Shown here: positions 44,706 to 53,505 of the stretch, in pieces
Numbering within the stretch: the stretch's first letter is position 1
Layout of the letters: each line of letters starts with the position of its first letter
Source: Thermoprotei archaeon
GTDB lineage: Archaea > Thermoproteota > Thermoprotei > QMSL01
NCBI GenBank assembly: GCA_003650925.1
Contig: QMSP01000005.1
Location: 35,025 to 99,024 of the forward strand
DNA length: 64,000 nucleotides
Direction: 5' to 3'
Position numbers and translations under genes: made by a program
The notes under the pieces: generated by a model
The model's input: the letters and a program-made list of their open reading frames with translations, nothing else
Told to the model about the DNA's origin: nothing
Databases searched by the model: none

Positions 44706-44783
44706 TCAGTAGGGGGGCTAACTCCTCATCGGAGGTCAGAGATCGTGGTCCTCATCAGCCATCAGCTAGATGAGCACTCATCG
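44706..44783 (-). ncRNA. Candidate tandem box C/D guide RNA (three guide units)
   Basis: Minus strand, in order: CGATGA (44783-44778), 12 nt, CTGA (44765-44762), 4 nt, TGATGA (44757-44752), 12 nt, CTGA (44739-44736), 4 nt, CGATGA (44731-44726), 16 nt, CTGA (44709-44706). Archaeal C/D sRNAs have C, about 12-nt guide, D', 3-5 nt, C', about 12-nt guide, D, so the first four boxes form a standard sRNA and the last two add a third unit. I could not place the guides on rRNA. No long terminal stem is seen. Confidence 0.55.
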
Positions 44784-45008
44784 CTCATGAAAAGCCATCC
44801 TCCTGCATAATAATAAGCCTAACTTCATGAGATCCTCCTCTCTTGATGTGAAGTTTTCTCATTGGGAGAGGTGATAATCCTTAGTGGAGAGCGACATGTT
44901 GGAATGAATATATAAGCATGACAGAGAGCACGATAGGGGTTAGAAAAGTGGTTGAAAGCAAGCTACTTAAGGGTGAGTGAATCGCCTGTACCGACTAGTT
45001 GGAATAAG

Positions 45009-45015
45009 CTTAAAT
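45009..45015 (+). promoter_or_regulatory. TATA box for vapB
   Basis: CTTAAAT centred about 25 nt before ATG 45037, implying a leaderless vapBC transcript. Confidence 0.5.
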
Positions 45016-45036
45016 GTGGCTTTACTCAGTTTGACT

Positions 45037-45321
45037 ATGGGTGAACCTAGTTTGACTTTGAGGTTGAAGGTAGGACGTAAAGGATACATAATAATACCGA
45101 AGCCTATCAGGGAAGCTATGGGGATTAGTGAAGGTGATGAAGTTGCAGTGGAGATATGCGAGGATGGAATTCTCCTCAAGCCAGTAAGGAGAGTAAGCCT
45201 TGAAGAACTTAAGAAGTCCCTGAAAGAGCATGTTAAACGTTTGGAGGTTCTCAAGGAAAGAATTGAGCCCAAGCCTGGTGAACTAGCAAGTATACCGCTC
45301 GAGGAGGAGTTTGAATCATGA
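45037..45321 (+). CDS. VapB-type antitoxin (AbrB/SpoVT fold)
   Basis: 94 residues. The swapped-hairpin DNA-binding domain is TLRLKVGRKGYIIIPKPIRE, AMGISEGDEVAVEICEDGIL; a charged helix follows that would wrap around the toxin (LKKSLKEHVKRLEVLKERIE). Start 45037 is supported by the TATA spacing and domain boundary; GTG 44977 would add 20 residues. The stop overlaps the PIN gene by 4 nt, the usual vapBC layout. Confidence 0.87.
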   Translation: MGEPSLTLRLKVGRKGYIIIPKPIREAMGISEGDEVAVEICEDGILLKPVRRVSLEELKKSLKEHVKRLEVLKERIEPKPGELASIPLEEEFES

Positions 45322-45722
45322 AGATATTCATGGACGCGAATTTGTTCATATATTTGAATACTATGACAGGCGAGCATAGGAGGGCATATGAAGATTTCTA
45401 CCTTGACATGCTCTCCAAATACAAAGCATACACCGACACCCTTGTACTTGACGAGCTATTGTACATATCTTGGAAGAGATTCAAGATTCCCTATAGATTG
45501 ACGATAGACTTCATACATGGGATAATACTTCCCTACATAACTATTCTGTCACTAGGCAGGAATGAGCTAGAGGTAGCCTGTGATATCCTTCTTAAATATG
45601 ACATCAAGCCATCTGATGCTCTTCACATAGCAGCGATGAGAAATAATGGTATAAGGTTAATTGCATCTGAAGATAAGGAATTCGACAAGGTACATGATGT
45701 GAAAAGAATATGGATGGACTAG
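45318..45722 (+). CDS. VapC-type toxin (PIN-domain ribonuclease)
   Basis: 134-residue PIN domain: KIFMDANLFIYLN (first Asp), LVLDELLYISW (Glu), DIKPSDALHIAAMRNNG (Asp) and IASEDKEFDKV (Asp). Such toxins cleave tRNA or rRNA when freed from the partner encoded directly upstream. Intact catalytic set, so presumably active. Confidence 0.88.
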   Translation: MKIFMDANLFIYLNTMTGEHRRAYEDFYLDMLSKYKAYTDTLVLDELLYISWKRFKIPYRLTIDFIHGIILPYITILSLGRNELEVACDILLKYDIKPSDALHIAAMRNNGIRLIASEDKEFDKVHDVKRIWMD

Positions 45723-46036
45723 TTCAGGTCATGTTACCAATAGGATACGTAACGATTTTACGCATTACTCATGATGACCTTGGCCTGATGGTGATGTTAA
45801 TGAAGAGACGATGTTCCGTTGCTAAAAGTACCCAGATTCATGAGAAAAGTAATGTGAAAGTCTACCGAAGATAAGCATGGGCTAACTTCTGCTCGCTTCA
45901 TTAATGCCTCTCACTTTCCTTGTGATGTCCAGCCACAGTATCATCAGCAAAACGTGTATGAAGGCTGAACTCACTGCAGATCTTGACTCAGCTGGGTAAG
46001 TTCTCATCACTATTCAGAGCCGGGAATACTCATCCT
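45723..46036. other. Intergenic region between vapC and the PP-loop gene
   Basis: About 314 nt without a convincing open frame. On the minus strand near the right end lies a box C/D-like half unit (45988-46009). TGATGA words at about 45772 (plus) and 45952 (minus) have badly spaced D boxes. Confidence 0.45.
45988..46009 (-). ncRNA. Possible box C/D half unit with a 23S-complementary guide
   Basis: Minus strand TGATGA (46009-46004), a 12-nt guide GAACTTACCCAG, and CTGA (45991-45988). Ten guide bases are complementary to GGGUAAGUUC, which I recall from the conserved 23S region around E. coli 1948-1957; the fifth base from the box would target the last G of GGG. The second C'/D pair is not recognisable. 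It lies about 30 nt past the PP-loop gene stop, same strand. Confidence 0.35.
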
Positions 46037-47386
46037 CTACCTGCTAATGCTCATAGGTGAATTAAATACCTTTTTGAGGCCAGCTCCAAGATTGAAGTAC
46101 TCCTCAGCTAGGTCAAGCTCCCAAGACCTGAAGGCGGGACACATGTAACAACCTATTCTATAGAAGCCGAACTCATACATTGGATTAAGCGGTATTCCAT
46201 GAGCTAGAAGATAGAGCTGCACATGAAGAGCTGACCACATCTTGATAGGAGCTACCTGAAGTCTTCCTTCATGCCATCTGATGGGCGGTCTCTTCAGCCT
46301 TAGAAGAGACTCAGTATCCCTGTCACCAACCACTATTAAAGGCTTGTCCGCTATCTCATCCATCTTCCTGTACAAGGCTGCTATCTTCAGCTTTGTGCAC
46401 CATCTATTCTCACGAGTTGGCAGCTCATAACCCCTCTCCGCCCAGGCCTTGTCTATATGGGCTTGAGCAACCTCGTATCTTACTCCAAGCAGCTCTGCCA
46501 CTTTATCAATATAATGGTAGACATCCTCGAATTCTAGGCCTGTATCTACAAAGATAGGGACCACCTCCTGGCCGAAGACTTTAAGCGCTAGTACAAGAGT
46601 TGCTGTGCTGTCCTTACCTCCACTCCATGGTATTATGACCACGTCGTATTCATAGTCCTCCTTGACCTTCCTCAGCAATTCTAGGGATATTCTTTCATGT
46701 ATCTTCAGAGGCCCTTCCTCACAGTTCCACTTCACCATCTCCTTTATGTCGAGTTCATACTCTACCTTATCGACTTCTCTCTTTGCAGTCACTAGCCCCT
46801 CATCAGGTATCTTGAGAACTCCAAGTCTCACTTCTCCACAGAATACCTCATGAATGCCTTCTGTCTTCTTTATGATAAGAGGAGGGTCGTTTAATTCGAT
46901 TCCCATCTTCTTGCCTATGACTTCTTGATGATGCTTGCCCATGGCTAGGTATAGGTCGTAGACTGGATTGTCATCAGGACAAAGACTCTGCCCTCTTCCT
47001 TTCCCAGCCCTATAAGCTTTTCTTTCCTCATACCATCTTATCTCAGTCCTCACTCTAGCCTTTCCTCTCTCTATTGATGCATAGAGTCTCCTCTTTCTGG
47101 CATTCCTTACCTTGGCTTTTCCTACATTCTTGAACAATATATTATCAGGATATTCCTTATCAAGCTTCATCAATTCTTCATCCTCTCTTCCCAGCAGAAC
47201 TATGTAGTACCTGTTAGGGTCCTGCTCAATCATGGAATTTATCTCCTCTCTTGCCTGCTCAGGCCTTCTAGCTCCATGAAGAGTTCTTACCTCAAGGAGG
47301 CTCCACCCTCTATAGAATGTCCTGACCACGGCTTCGATAGCGTCTTTATCTTTCTTGCTCCTCACCACGATCGTTATTATGCACAT
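46037..47386 (-). CDS. PP-loop / PAPS-reductase-family protein with basic N-terminal region
   Basis: 449 residues. The C-terminal half is an adenine nucleotide alpha-hydrolase: PWSGGKDSTATLVL (PP loop, about 257-270), PIFVDTGLEFEDVYHYIDKV, TRENRWCTKLKI and RIGCYMCPAFRSWEL; the three cysteines (C, then C-x2-C) could hold an Fe-S cluster. Archaeal members are annotated as PAPS reductases, but no sulfate-assimilation genes are nearby. The N-terminal 200 residues are very basic (RNARKRRLYASIERGKARVR), suggesting RNA binding, so a tRNA-modifying role is possible. Confidence 0.8.
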   Translation of the reverse strand: MCIITIVVRSKKDKDAIEAVVRTFYRGWSLLEVRTLHGARRPEQAREEINSMIEQDPNRYYIVLLGREDEELMKLDKEYPDNILFKNVGKAKVRNARKRRLYASIERGKARVRTEIRWYEERKAYRAGKGRGQSLCPDDNPVYDLYLAMGKHHQEVIGKKMGIELNDPPLIIKKTEGIHEVFCGEVRLGVLKIPDEGLVTAKREVDKVEYELDIKEMVKWNCEEGPLKIHERISLELLRKVKEDYEYDVVIIPWSGGKDSTATLVLALKVFGQEVVPIFVDTGLEFEDVYHYIDKVAELLGVRYEVAQAHIDKAWAERGYELPTRENRWCTKLKIAALYRKMDEIADKPLIVVGDRDTESLLRLKRPPIRWHEGRLQVAPIKMWSALHVQLYLLAHGIPLNPMYEFGFYRIGCYMCPAFRSWELDLAEEYFNLGAGLKKVFNSPMSISR

Positions 47387-47489
47387 CTTCGTGTAGTTAC
47401 ATGAATAGGTGCATAATAAGAGGTTTGTGTTTGCACGATAAGCTTATCTTACCATATACGCACTAGCTATGATGTAGTTGGTGTAAGCC

Positions 47490-49169
47490 TTGGTCAAGTA
47501 TGTGTTCATAACTGGTGGAGTGCTGAGTGGTCTGGGAAAAGGAGTGGTTACCGCCTCTATTGGTAAGCTCTTTCAGCTTAGGGGGTATAAGGTTGATGTC
47601 ATAAAATGCGACCCTTACCTCAATGTAGATCCTGGTACTCTCAACCCCTTGGAGCATGGAGAAGTGTTTGTGTGTGAATACGTATGGAGATTTGAGCCTG
47701 TTAAGGGCTATGCATTTAGGATTGCTGAGATAGACCAAGACTTTGGAACCTATGAGAGGTTTCTAGACATCAATATGCATCCCTCAAACAACATAACTTC
47801 GGGTCAAGTCTATCTCTCAGTGATACTTAAGGAGAGAATAGGCGAATATCTTGGCAGAACTATCCAAGTGATCCCTCACATAACCAATGAGATAAAGCGA
47901 AGGATAAGAGCTGTAGCCGAGCGAAGTAGGCCTGATGTCCTCCTGATCGAGATTGGAGGGACATGTGGCGACATAGAAGCCATGCCCTTCCTAGAGGCCA
48001 TAAGGCAGATGAGGCTGGAGGAGCCTCGAGGGAACACGGCTCTGGTTCATGTAACTCTAGTTCCTTATCTAGAGACTGTGGGCCAGCTCAAGACCAAGCC
48101 CACTCAGCATAGCGTAAAGACTCTTCAGAGCATGGGACTTCAGCCAGACGTGATAGTCGGAAGAGCTCCCATGGAGCTGCCAGATGATGTAAAGGAGAAG
48201 ATAAGCCTATTCTGCAACGTGCCCAAGGAGGCCGTGATATCTGACCCTAACCTTGAAGTTGTATATGAGCTTCCTTTAATATTTGAGAGACAAGGGCTGG
48301 GAGACTATCTATGCAAGATCTTAAATCTTCCTCCAAGAAAGCCAGATCCTGTCAAGTTCAAGCAGTGGATCGACTTAGTGGAGAGGTTCAAGAGTCCTAC
48401 AGAGTATGTGAGAATTGCAATGCCTGGCAAGTACTGCATGATAACGGATAGCTACATAAGTATAAATGAGGCACTGAAGCACGCCGCTGCTTACTGTGGA
48501 GTAAAGGTTAAGATAGACCTGCTTGAGACTGAAGCCTTTGAGGAAGATCCAGGTCTACTTGATGAAAAACTGAGCAAAGTAGATGGCATACTGCTAACTC
48601 CTGGCTTTGGCTCCAGAGGGGTAGAAGGCATGATCATGGCTGCTGAATACGCTATAGAACATAAAGTGCCCTTCCTGGGCATATGCTTTGGCTGCCAGCT
48701 GCTCTTCGTGGCCTTCTGTAGAATGGTGCTTGGACTCAAGGGAGCTAACAGCACAGAGGTAAACCCCAGCACTCCTCATCCCGTAGTAGACCTTCTGCCT
48801 GAGCAGAAGAGAATAGAGCAGAAGGGAGGTACTATGAGGCTAGGTGGACACTTGGTAGTCATAAGGAAAGGCACCAGACTATATGAGGCCTATGGTAGAG
48901 AGAAGGTTATTGAGCGCTTTAGACACAGATATCACATAATGCCTGACTATGCTAGGAAAGCTGAGGAGCATGGCCTAATAATATCAGCTCAGGACGAAAG
49001 CGGCAGGATAATCAACGCCATAGAGCTTGCAAGTCATGGATGGATCGTGGGTGTACAGTTCCATCCAGAGTTCAAGAGCAGGCCTAACAGGCCTTCACCG
49101 CCCTATCTGGCCTTCATAAGGGAAGTAGTGAAGTATAAGAGGTTAAGAGAAAAACAAGCTAAGCACTAA
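47490..49169 (+). CDS. pyrG: CTP synthase
   Basis: Aminates UTP to CTP with glutamine. Synthetase domain starts VKYVFITGGVLSGLGKGVVT; DPYLNVDPGTLNPLEHGEVF and EIGGTCGDIEAMPFLEAIRQ are invariant. The class I glutaminase has the nucleophile in FLGICFGCQLLF and HPEF near the end. 559 residues, TTG start. Divergent from the PP-loop gene across about 100 nt. Confidence 0.97.
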   Translation: MVKYVFITGGVLSGLGKGVVTASIGKLFQLRGYKVDVIKCDPYLNVDPGTLNPLEHGEVFVCEYVWRFEPVKGYAFRIAEIDQDFGTYERFLDINMHPSNNITSGQVYLSVILKERIGEYLGRTIQVIPHITNEIKRRIRAVAERSRPDVLLIEIGGTCGDIEAMPFLEAIRQMRLEEPRGNTALVHVTLVPYLETVGQLKTKPTQHSVKTLQSMGLQPDVIVGRAPMELPDDVKEKISLFCNVPKEAVISDPNLEVVYELPLIFERQGLGDYLCKILNLPPRKPDPVKFKQWIDLVERFKSPTEYVRIAMPGKYCMITDSYISINEALKHAAAYCGVKVKIDLLETEAFEEDPGLLDEKLSKVDGILLTPGFGSRGVEGMIMAAEYAIEHKVPFLGICFGCQLLFVAFCRMVLGLKGANSTEVNPSTPHPVVDLLPEQKRIEQKGGTMRLGGHLVVIRKGTRLYEAYGREKVIERFRHRYHIMPDYARKAEEHGLIISAQDESGRIINAIELASHGWIVGVQFHPEFKSRPNRPSPPYLAFIREVVKYKRLREKQAKH

Positions 49170-49222
49170 GCACAGTTTCTCTTATTTCTGACTATACCTC
49201 TAAATATCGTGGGTAACTAGAG

Positions 49223-50119
49223 TTGGAAGACTTAATATTGAAAGTGGTAAAGGCTCTGAAACAGCTTCAGCCAGAAGACATGCGAGTACTTAATGCCATA
49301 GAGCGAGGCATGGCTCTCTATGAGATAGTTCCTTTTGACCAGATAGTCCGCCTCTCAGGCCTCTCCCCTGAGGAGGTCTCCATCAGGCTGAGAAAACTTC
49401 ACAAGCTGGATCTGATAAGAAGAAGTTTAACACCCTATCTAGGCTATGTTCTGAAGGTTGCTGGCTACGACTGTCTAGCGCTCAATGCCCTGTCCAAGGC
49501 CAATATTCTATACGCCATAGGCAGGAAGCTTGGAGTAGGAAAGGAGGCTGACGTATACGATGCTCTAACCCCTGCGGGCACTAGAGTTGCTGTGAAGTTT
49601 CACAGGCTTGGTAGGACCAGCTTTAGACAGACAAGGAGGTTTAGAGTATACGTGGGCGATAGAAGGCACATATCGTGGCTTTATCAATCAAGACTAGCCG
49701 CTGAAAGAGAGTATGAAGCCTTGAGGTTGGTATTTCCTAAAGGAGTTCACGCGCCTAAACCAATCGGCCACAATAGGCATGTGGTTGTAACATCTATCAT
49801 TGAAGGTGCACCCCTCAATGAGATAAAAGACCTTCCAAATCCAAAAGAACTCCTGGAGGCCATAATAGAGGATGTGAGGATAGCTTATCAAGAAGCTGGT
49901 GTAATACATGGGGATCTGAGTGAATATAACATCATAGTCGATCTATCCAAGGATGAGCTGACCCATGTCATAATAGATTGGCCTCAGTGGGTCTCAACAG
50001 CACATCCAAGCGCGGAAGAGCTTCTTCGAAGAGACCTCCGCAACGTGATAGCCTTCTTCAAGAGGAAATATGATGTATATATGGAGCTGGACGAAGCTCT
50101 TGAGTACGTCAGGTCATGA
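49223..50119 (+). CDS. rio2: Rio2-type protein kinase
   Basis: 298 residues: N-terminal winged helix (AIERGMALYEIVPFDQIVRL, GLSPEEVSIRL), flexible loop GVGKEADVYDAL, kinase catalytic loop GVIHGDLSEYNIIV and metal loop VIIDWPQWVS. Rio2 is an ATPase acting in small-subunit maturation. TTG start. The next gene begins 4 nt after its stop, so Rio2 and the DUF460 protein are likely coexpressed. Confidence 0.94.
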   Translation: MEDLILKVVKALKQLQPEDMRVLNAIERGMALYEIVPFDQIVRLSGLSPEEVSIRLRKLHKLDLIRRSLTPYLGYVLKVAGYDCLALNALSKANILYAIGRKLGVGKEADVYDALTPAGTRVAVKFHRLGRTSFRQTRRFRVYVGDRRHISWLYQSRLAAEREYEALRLVFPKGVHAPKPIGHNRHVVVTSIIEGAPLNEIKDLPNPKELLEAIIEDVRIAYQEAGVIHGDLSEYNIIVDLSKDELTHVIIDWPQWVSTAHPSAEELLRRDLRNVIAFFKRKYDVYMELDEALEYVRS

Positions 50120-50123
50120 AGTC

Positions 50124-52211
50124 TTGAACAAAAGAGTTTTTGCTCACCTGCGTCGATATATTGCAATAGTGCGGAGGATTGGCTTGGATAGCCTAAGAGT
50201 AATGGGCATAGACATACTCCCTGGTGAATCTCCTGCCTCCACTTCACAGCCTCATTATGCTGTAGTTGTGCTTGACAAGGGGAAGGTTAAGCTTAAGGAG
50301 GACTACGTTAGCAAGACAAGACTGCTTAGGCTGATCTATGAGCTTAAGCCAGACCTCATAGCTATCGACAATCTATATGAGCTAGCGGAATCCAAAAGCT
50401 CTCTCATAAACTTCGTCAGAAGACTACCACCCGGCATAAGGCTTGTACAGGTGACAAGACTGCATGATGGTAGAGAGCTACCCCTAGAGGTTCTTTCAAG
50501 CATGTATAGACTGTCAAGTCAGAGCAAGCTAAGTCCTCTTGAGGCTGCTGAGGTTGCAGCTAAGCTTGCCTCCATGGGAGTAGGCTCTGTAGTGAAGATA
50601 CATCAAGGAATAACTAGGATAACAATTGCTAGAACGAGAACACTCAAGGCTGGAGGAATGAGCAGAGATAGATATCTAAGGTCTACAAGGATGGAGATCC
50701 TCAGGCTCACTAAGAGGGTAAAAGAGGCCTTAGATAGACATGGTTTCGACTATGACCACTACTATCGAAGAACAACACATGGACTTGAGAGCAGCATCTT
50801 CATAGTGTATGCTCCTAGAGATAGTCTGAGAGGTGTTGTGAAGCCTATAAGAGGAGTTGATGTAAAGGTTCGCATATCTCCTATAGAAGTCCATAAGGTT
50901 GAGTTCGAGCCTCTAGTAGCGAAGTCAAAGTCTCCTAGGGGCATTAGCGGTCGTTATCTTATAGTGGGGATAGACCCAGGCATAGTCACTGGTGTAGCTA
51001 TGATAGACATAGATGGAAATCCTATCATGGTCTTCAGTAGAAGATATCTGCCTCGCAATGAAATTCTTGATATGGTCTATGAGTATGGCATACCCGTGCT
51101 GATTGCCACGGATGCAAATCCTCCCTCAGCTATGGTGAAGAAACTAGCATCAACGTTAGGAGTTCCATTGTTTACCCCTCCAAGAACTCTAGGCGTTGCT
51201 GAGAAGGAGAAGCTCGTACAAGACTACCTTGAGAAGCACAACTACCAGCTAAGAGTTGATGACTCCCATCAAAGAGATGCCTTAGCAGCAGCCCTCAAGG
51301 CATACTTTAACTTCAAGCCTAAATTAGACCAGGTGGAGTCCAAGATCAGAGACCTTGATCTGAACATCTCCATAAGGGAGGTGAAGGCCCTTATATTACA
51401 AGGCAAGAGCATGACCGAGGCCATACGAGAGGTGGTCAGGAGGATGAAGCCGAAAGAGGAGAAACAGGTAGTGGAGGTGGTCGATGAGAAGATAGTTGAG
51501 TCCCTTAAGACAAAGATCGAGAGACAGCAGATATACATAAACAAGCTAAGAGAGGAGCGTGACTTGCTGCTAGAGGAAGTGAAGAAGTTGAAGGAGAAGC
51601 TTAGGCAGGTAGAGCAGGAGATGGAGAGACTCCTCAGCGAAGAAGGCCGTAAGTTAAGAGAGAGCAGAATGATGGCCACCCTAAGTGCTCGCATAGAGCG
51701 TCTAGAGGAGGTCGTGGAGAAGTTAAGAAAGGAGAATGAGAAGCTTAGTGAAGAGCTCAAGAAGGCCAAGGATATCATCATGAATATAGCAAGCGGTAAA
51801 TACATGCCCCTCAAAGTCATGAGAACCATGTCGAATGAGGGCCTTAAGGAGCTCATAACTACCTTCGGGATAAAAAGGGACGATATAGTTCTGGTCGTTG
51901 ATGCTTCCCATGCTGGTGAAGATGTGCTCGAGGAGCTTAGACGCCATAGAGTAGTCATTCTAGCCCTAGGCAGTCCTCCTCGCCACGTATTAGAGCGGGC
52001 AAAGGATCATGGTGTGGCAGTAATAGAAATAGATAGTAAGAAGGTCAGTTGGCTGTTCGGAATTCCTCTTCTAAGAGATCCTGAGCCCATACTTAAGCTT
52101 GCGGAGAGGGCTAGGAAAGAAGTTGAGAGGTACTATAGGAGGAGAAAAGCCGAAGATTTGCGGCGCATCATAGAGGAGTATCGAAAACTTAGAGCCGAGG
52201 AGGAGCTCTAG
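50124..52211 (+). CDS. DUF460 (COG2433) predicted RNase H-like nuclease with coiled coil
   Basis: About 695 residues. N-terminal RNase H-like domain (VMGIDILPGESPASTSQPHY, DLIAIDNLYEL), a second RuvC-like unit (LIVGIDPGIVTGVAMIDIDG ... VDDSHQRDALAAALKAY) with three candidate metal-binding aspartates, a long coiled coil (about 430-590) and a C-terminal Rossmann-like domain (IVLVVDASHAGEDVLEELRR). A conserved archaeal family with no established function. I start at TTG 50124 after AGGTCATG; the frame extends to 50070 inside rio2. It converges with the SAM synthetase gene, sharing 4 nt. Confidence 0.85.
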   Translation: MNKRVFAHLRRYIAIVRRIGLDSLRVMGIDILPGESPASTSQPHYAVVVLDKGKVKLKEDYVSKTRLLRLIYELKPDLIAIDNLYELAESKSSLINFVRRLPPGIRLVQVTRLHDGRELPLEVLSSMYRLSSQSKLSPLEAAEVAAKLASMGVGSVVKIHQGITRITIARTRTLKAGGMSRDRYLRSTRMEILRLTKRVKEALDRHGFDYDHYYRRTTHGLESSIFIVYAPRDSLRGVVKPIRGVDVKVRISPIEVHKVEFEPLVAKSKSPRGISGRYLIVGIDPGIVTGVAMIDIDGNPIMVFSRRYLPRNEILDMVYEYGIPVLIATDANPPSAMVKKLASTLGVPLFTPPRTLGVAEKEKLVQDYLEKHNYQLRVDDSHQRDALAAALKAYFNFKPKLDQVESKIRDLDLNISIREVKALILQGKSMTEAIREVVRRMKPKEEKQVVEVVDEKIVESLKTKIERQQIYINKLREERDLLLEEVKKLKEKLRQVEQEMERLLSEEGRKLRESRMMATLSARIERLEEVVEKLRKENEKLSEELKKAKDIIMNIASGKYMPLKVMRTMSNEGLKELITTFGIKRDDIVLVVDASHAGEDVLEELRRHRVVILALGSPPRHVLERAKDHGVAVIEIDSKKVSWLFGIPLLRDPEPILKLAERARKEVERYYRRRKAEDLRRIIEEYRKLRAEEEL

Positions 52212-53428
52212 AACACCATCACCTTGCCCTCTAGCACCAAATTAGTTATCCTTGTCACAGTGTCAAGCTCCTCCTTGACTATACTCAGGGCCTCATTTCT
52301 CATTTCACTCGTTAGCTTCATGCCTCTCTCAGGGAGTATCTGCACATGAACTACCAAGGGGTCGTTTATAGGCCTACCTATCTGGCTGAGGACCTTGACA
52401 TAGGCCTCTTTGACACCTTTAATATCCGCTATTCTCTTCGCCATGAGGTAAGCCAATATGTTGTATATCTTGCCTACATGACTTACTGGGTTCTTGCCCG
52501 CTGCAGCCTCTATTGACATAGGTCTTGATGGCGTTATCAGGCCATTCGCCCTATTACCCCTTCCTGTAGCTCCATCATCTCCATGTTCAGCTGATGTTCC
52601 TGTAACAGTCAGATAGTAGATGCCCTCCGCAGGTTTATCTGCTGTATTTACGTGCACTTCAACATCCATATCTGTCATCTTCACAACCATGTCCTCAACC
52701 CTTCTCTTAACTTCCTCCTTTACATTCATGTAGTGATCTGCATCCTCAACTAGATGAGATATTATGGCCGCTGCTATGGTTAATATAAGCTTCCTGCCTT
52801 TCCTCAGTCCCATCACTTTTACATCCTCACCTACTTCAGGAAGCTCCTTTTTGAGCTCAGGAGAGTTCAGGAAACGTTCTGTCTCAAGAACTACTCGCTC
52901 TGTGTCTGTCAAAGGTGCAAAGCCTACGCCTACTGAGGTATCATTGGCCAGCGGTACTCCTCGTTTTCCTAGCTCAAATACCCCTACTAAGTCGACAGAC
53001 CCTCTCCCAATTCTATAGTCTATTATGACATGTTTCTCAGGATCAAGAAACCTGAAGTTTCGTTTGATCCACTCTTTAGCTGCCTCCATGGCTAGAGTGC
53101 CTATGGGGATGGGTATGGTCTTCTTCTCTGTTCTGACCTCTGTGGTTGCTCTTCCTGATATCAATATGTATATAGGGCTTAGTACCTCTCCGCCTCCAAA
53201 TCGCGGATTAGCTTGTCCTCCTACAACCAAAACTTTATCTACATTATGATGTAATATTGTTTTAAATCGCTGCAAATATTCTTTGCACAATCTTCTGCTG
53301 AACTCCTCTGCTATTCCATCTGCTATAGAATCAGGGTGTCCAAGTCCTTTTCTCTCGACTATTTCTATTTCAAGTTCATCAACAGGCTTCTGGTAGATCT
53401 CCTCAATAATTATATTACCTATATGCAT
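52208..53428 (-). CDS. mat: Archaeal S-adenosylmethionine synthetase
   Basis: Archaeal MAT of 406 residues: [60 protein letters not shown] segment ([20 protein letters not shown]) and [20 protein letters not shown]. Supplies SAM for the many methyltransferases, including DphB. ATG start at 53428. Confidence 0.97.
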   Translation of the reverse strand: MHIGNIIIEEIYQKPVDELEIEIVERKGLGHPDSIADGIAEEFSRRLCKEYLQRFKTILHHNVDKVLVVGGQANPRFGGGEVLSPIYILISGRATTEVRTEKKTIPIPIGTLAMEAAKEWIKRNFRFLDPEKHVIIDYRIGRGSVDLVGVFELGKRGVPLANDTSVGVGFAPLTDTERVVLETERFLNSPELKKELPEVGEDVKVMGLRKGRKLILTIAAAIISHLVEDADHYMNVKEEVKRRVEDMVVKMTDMDVEVHVNTADKPAEGIYYLTVTGTSAEHGDDGATGRGNRANGLITPSRPMSIEAAAGKNPVSHVGKIYNILAYLMAKRIADIKGVKEAYVKVLSQIGRPINDPLVVHVQILPERGMKLTSEMRNEALSIVKEELDTVTRITNLVLEGKVMVF

Positions 53429-53505
53429 AGGACATCATCCCTCTTATGATTTACAGTGCTATCTTCGTAATCTCTGTATTTAAGGTTTCAATTATCTTCA
53501 CTACC

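Larger units (their letters stand above)
44598..45036. other. Intergenic region with guide-RNA candidate and two TATA boxes
   Basis: About 440 nt. It holds the box C/D candidate at 44706-44783 (minus), an ATATATAAG box at about 44909 that points to a start near 44938 without a clear gene, and the vapB TATA box near its right end. An alternative longer VapB would start at GTG 44977. Confidence 0.5.

Noticed and set aside
44586..44810. 74-codon plus-strand frame beside the winged-helix gene
   Set aside because: No ribosome binding site or recognisable features, and it overlaps the guide-RNA candidate.
45770..45800. ATGATGA followed by CTGATGG on the plus strand as a C/D sRNA
   Set aside because: The guide space is only 7 nt, too short for a working guide, and no terminal D box follows.
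51269..51958. 229-codon minus-strand frame opposite the DUF460 coiled coil
   Set aside because: Ser/Leu-rich composition is the antisense of Lys/Glu-rich coiled coil; no start context.
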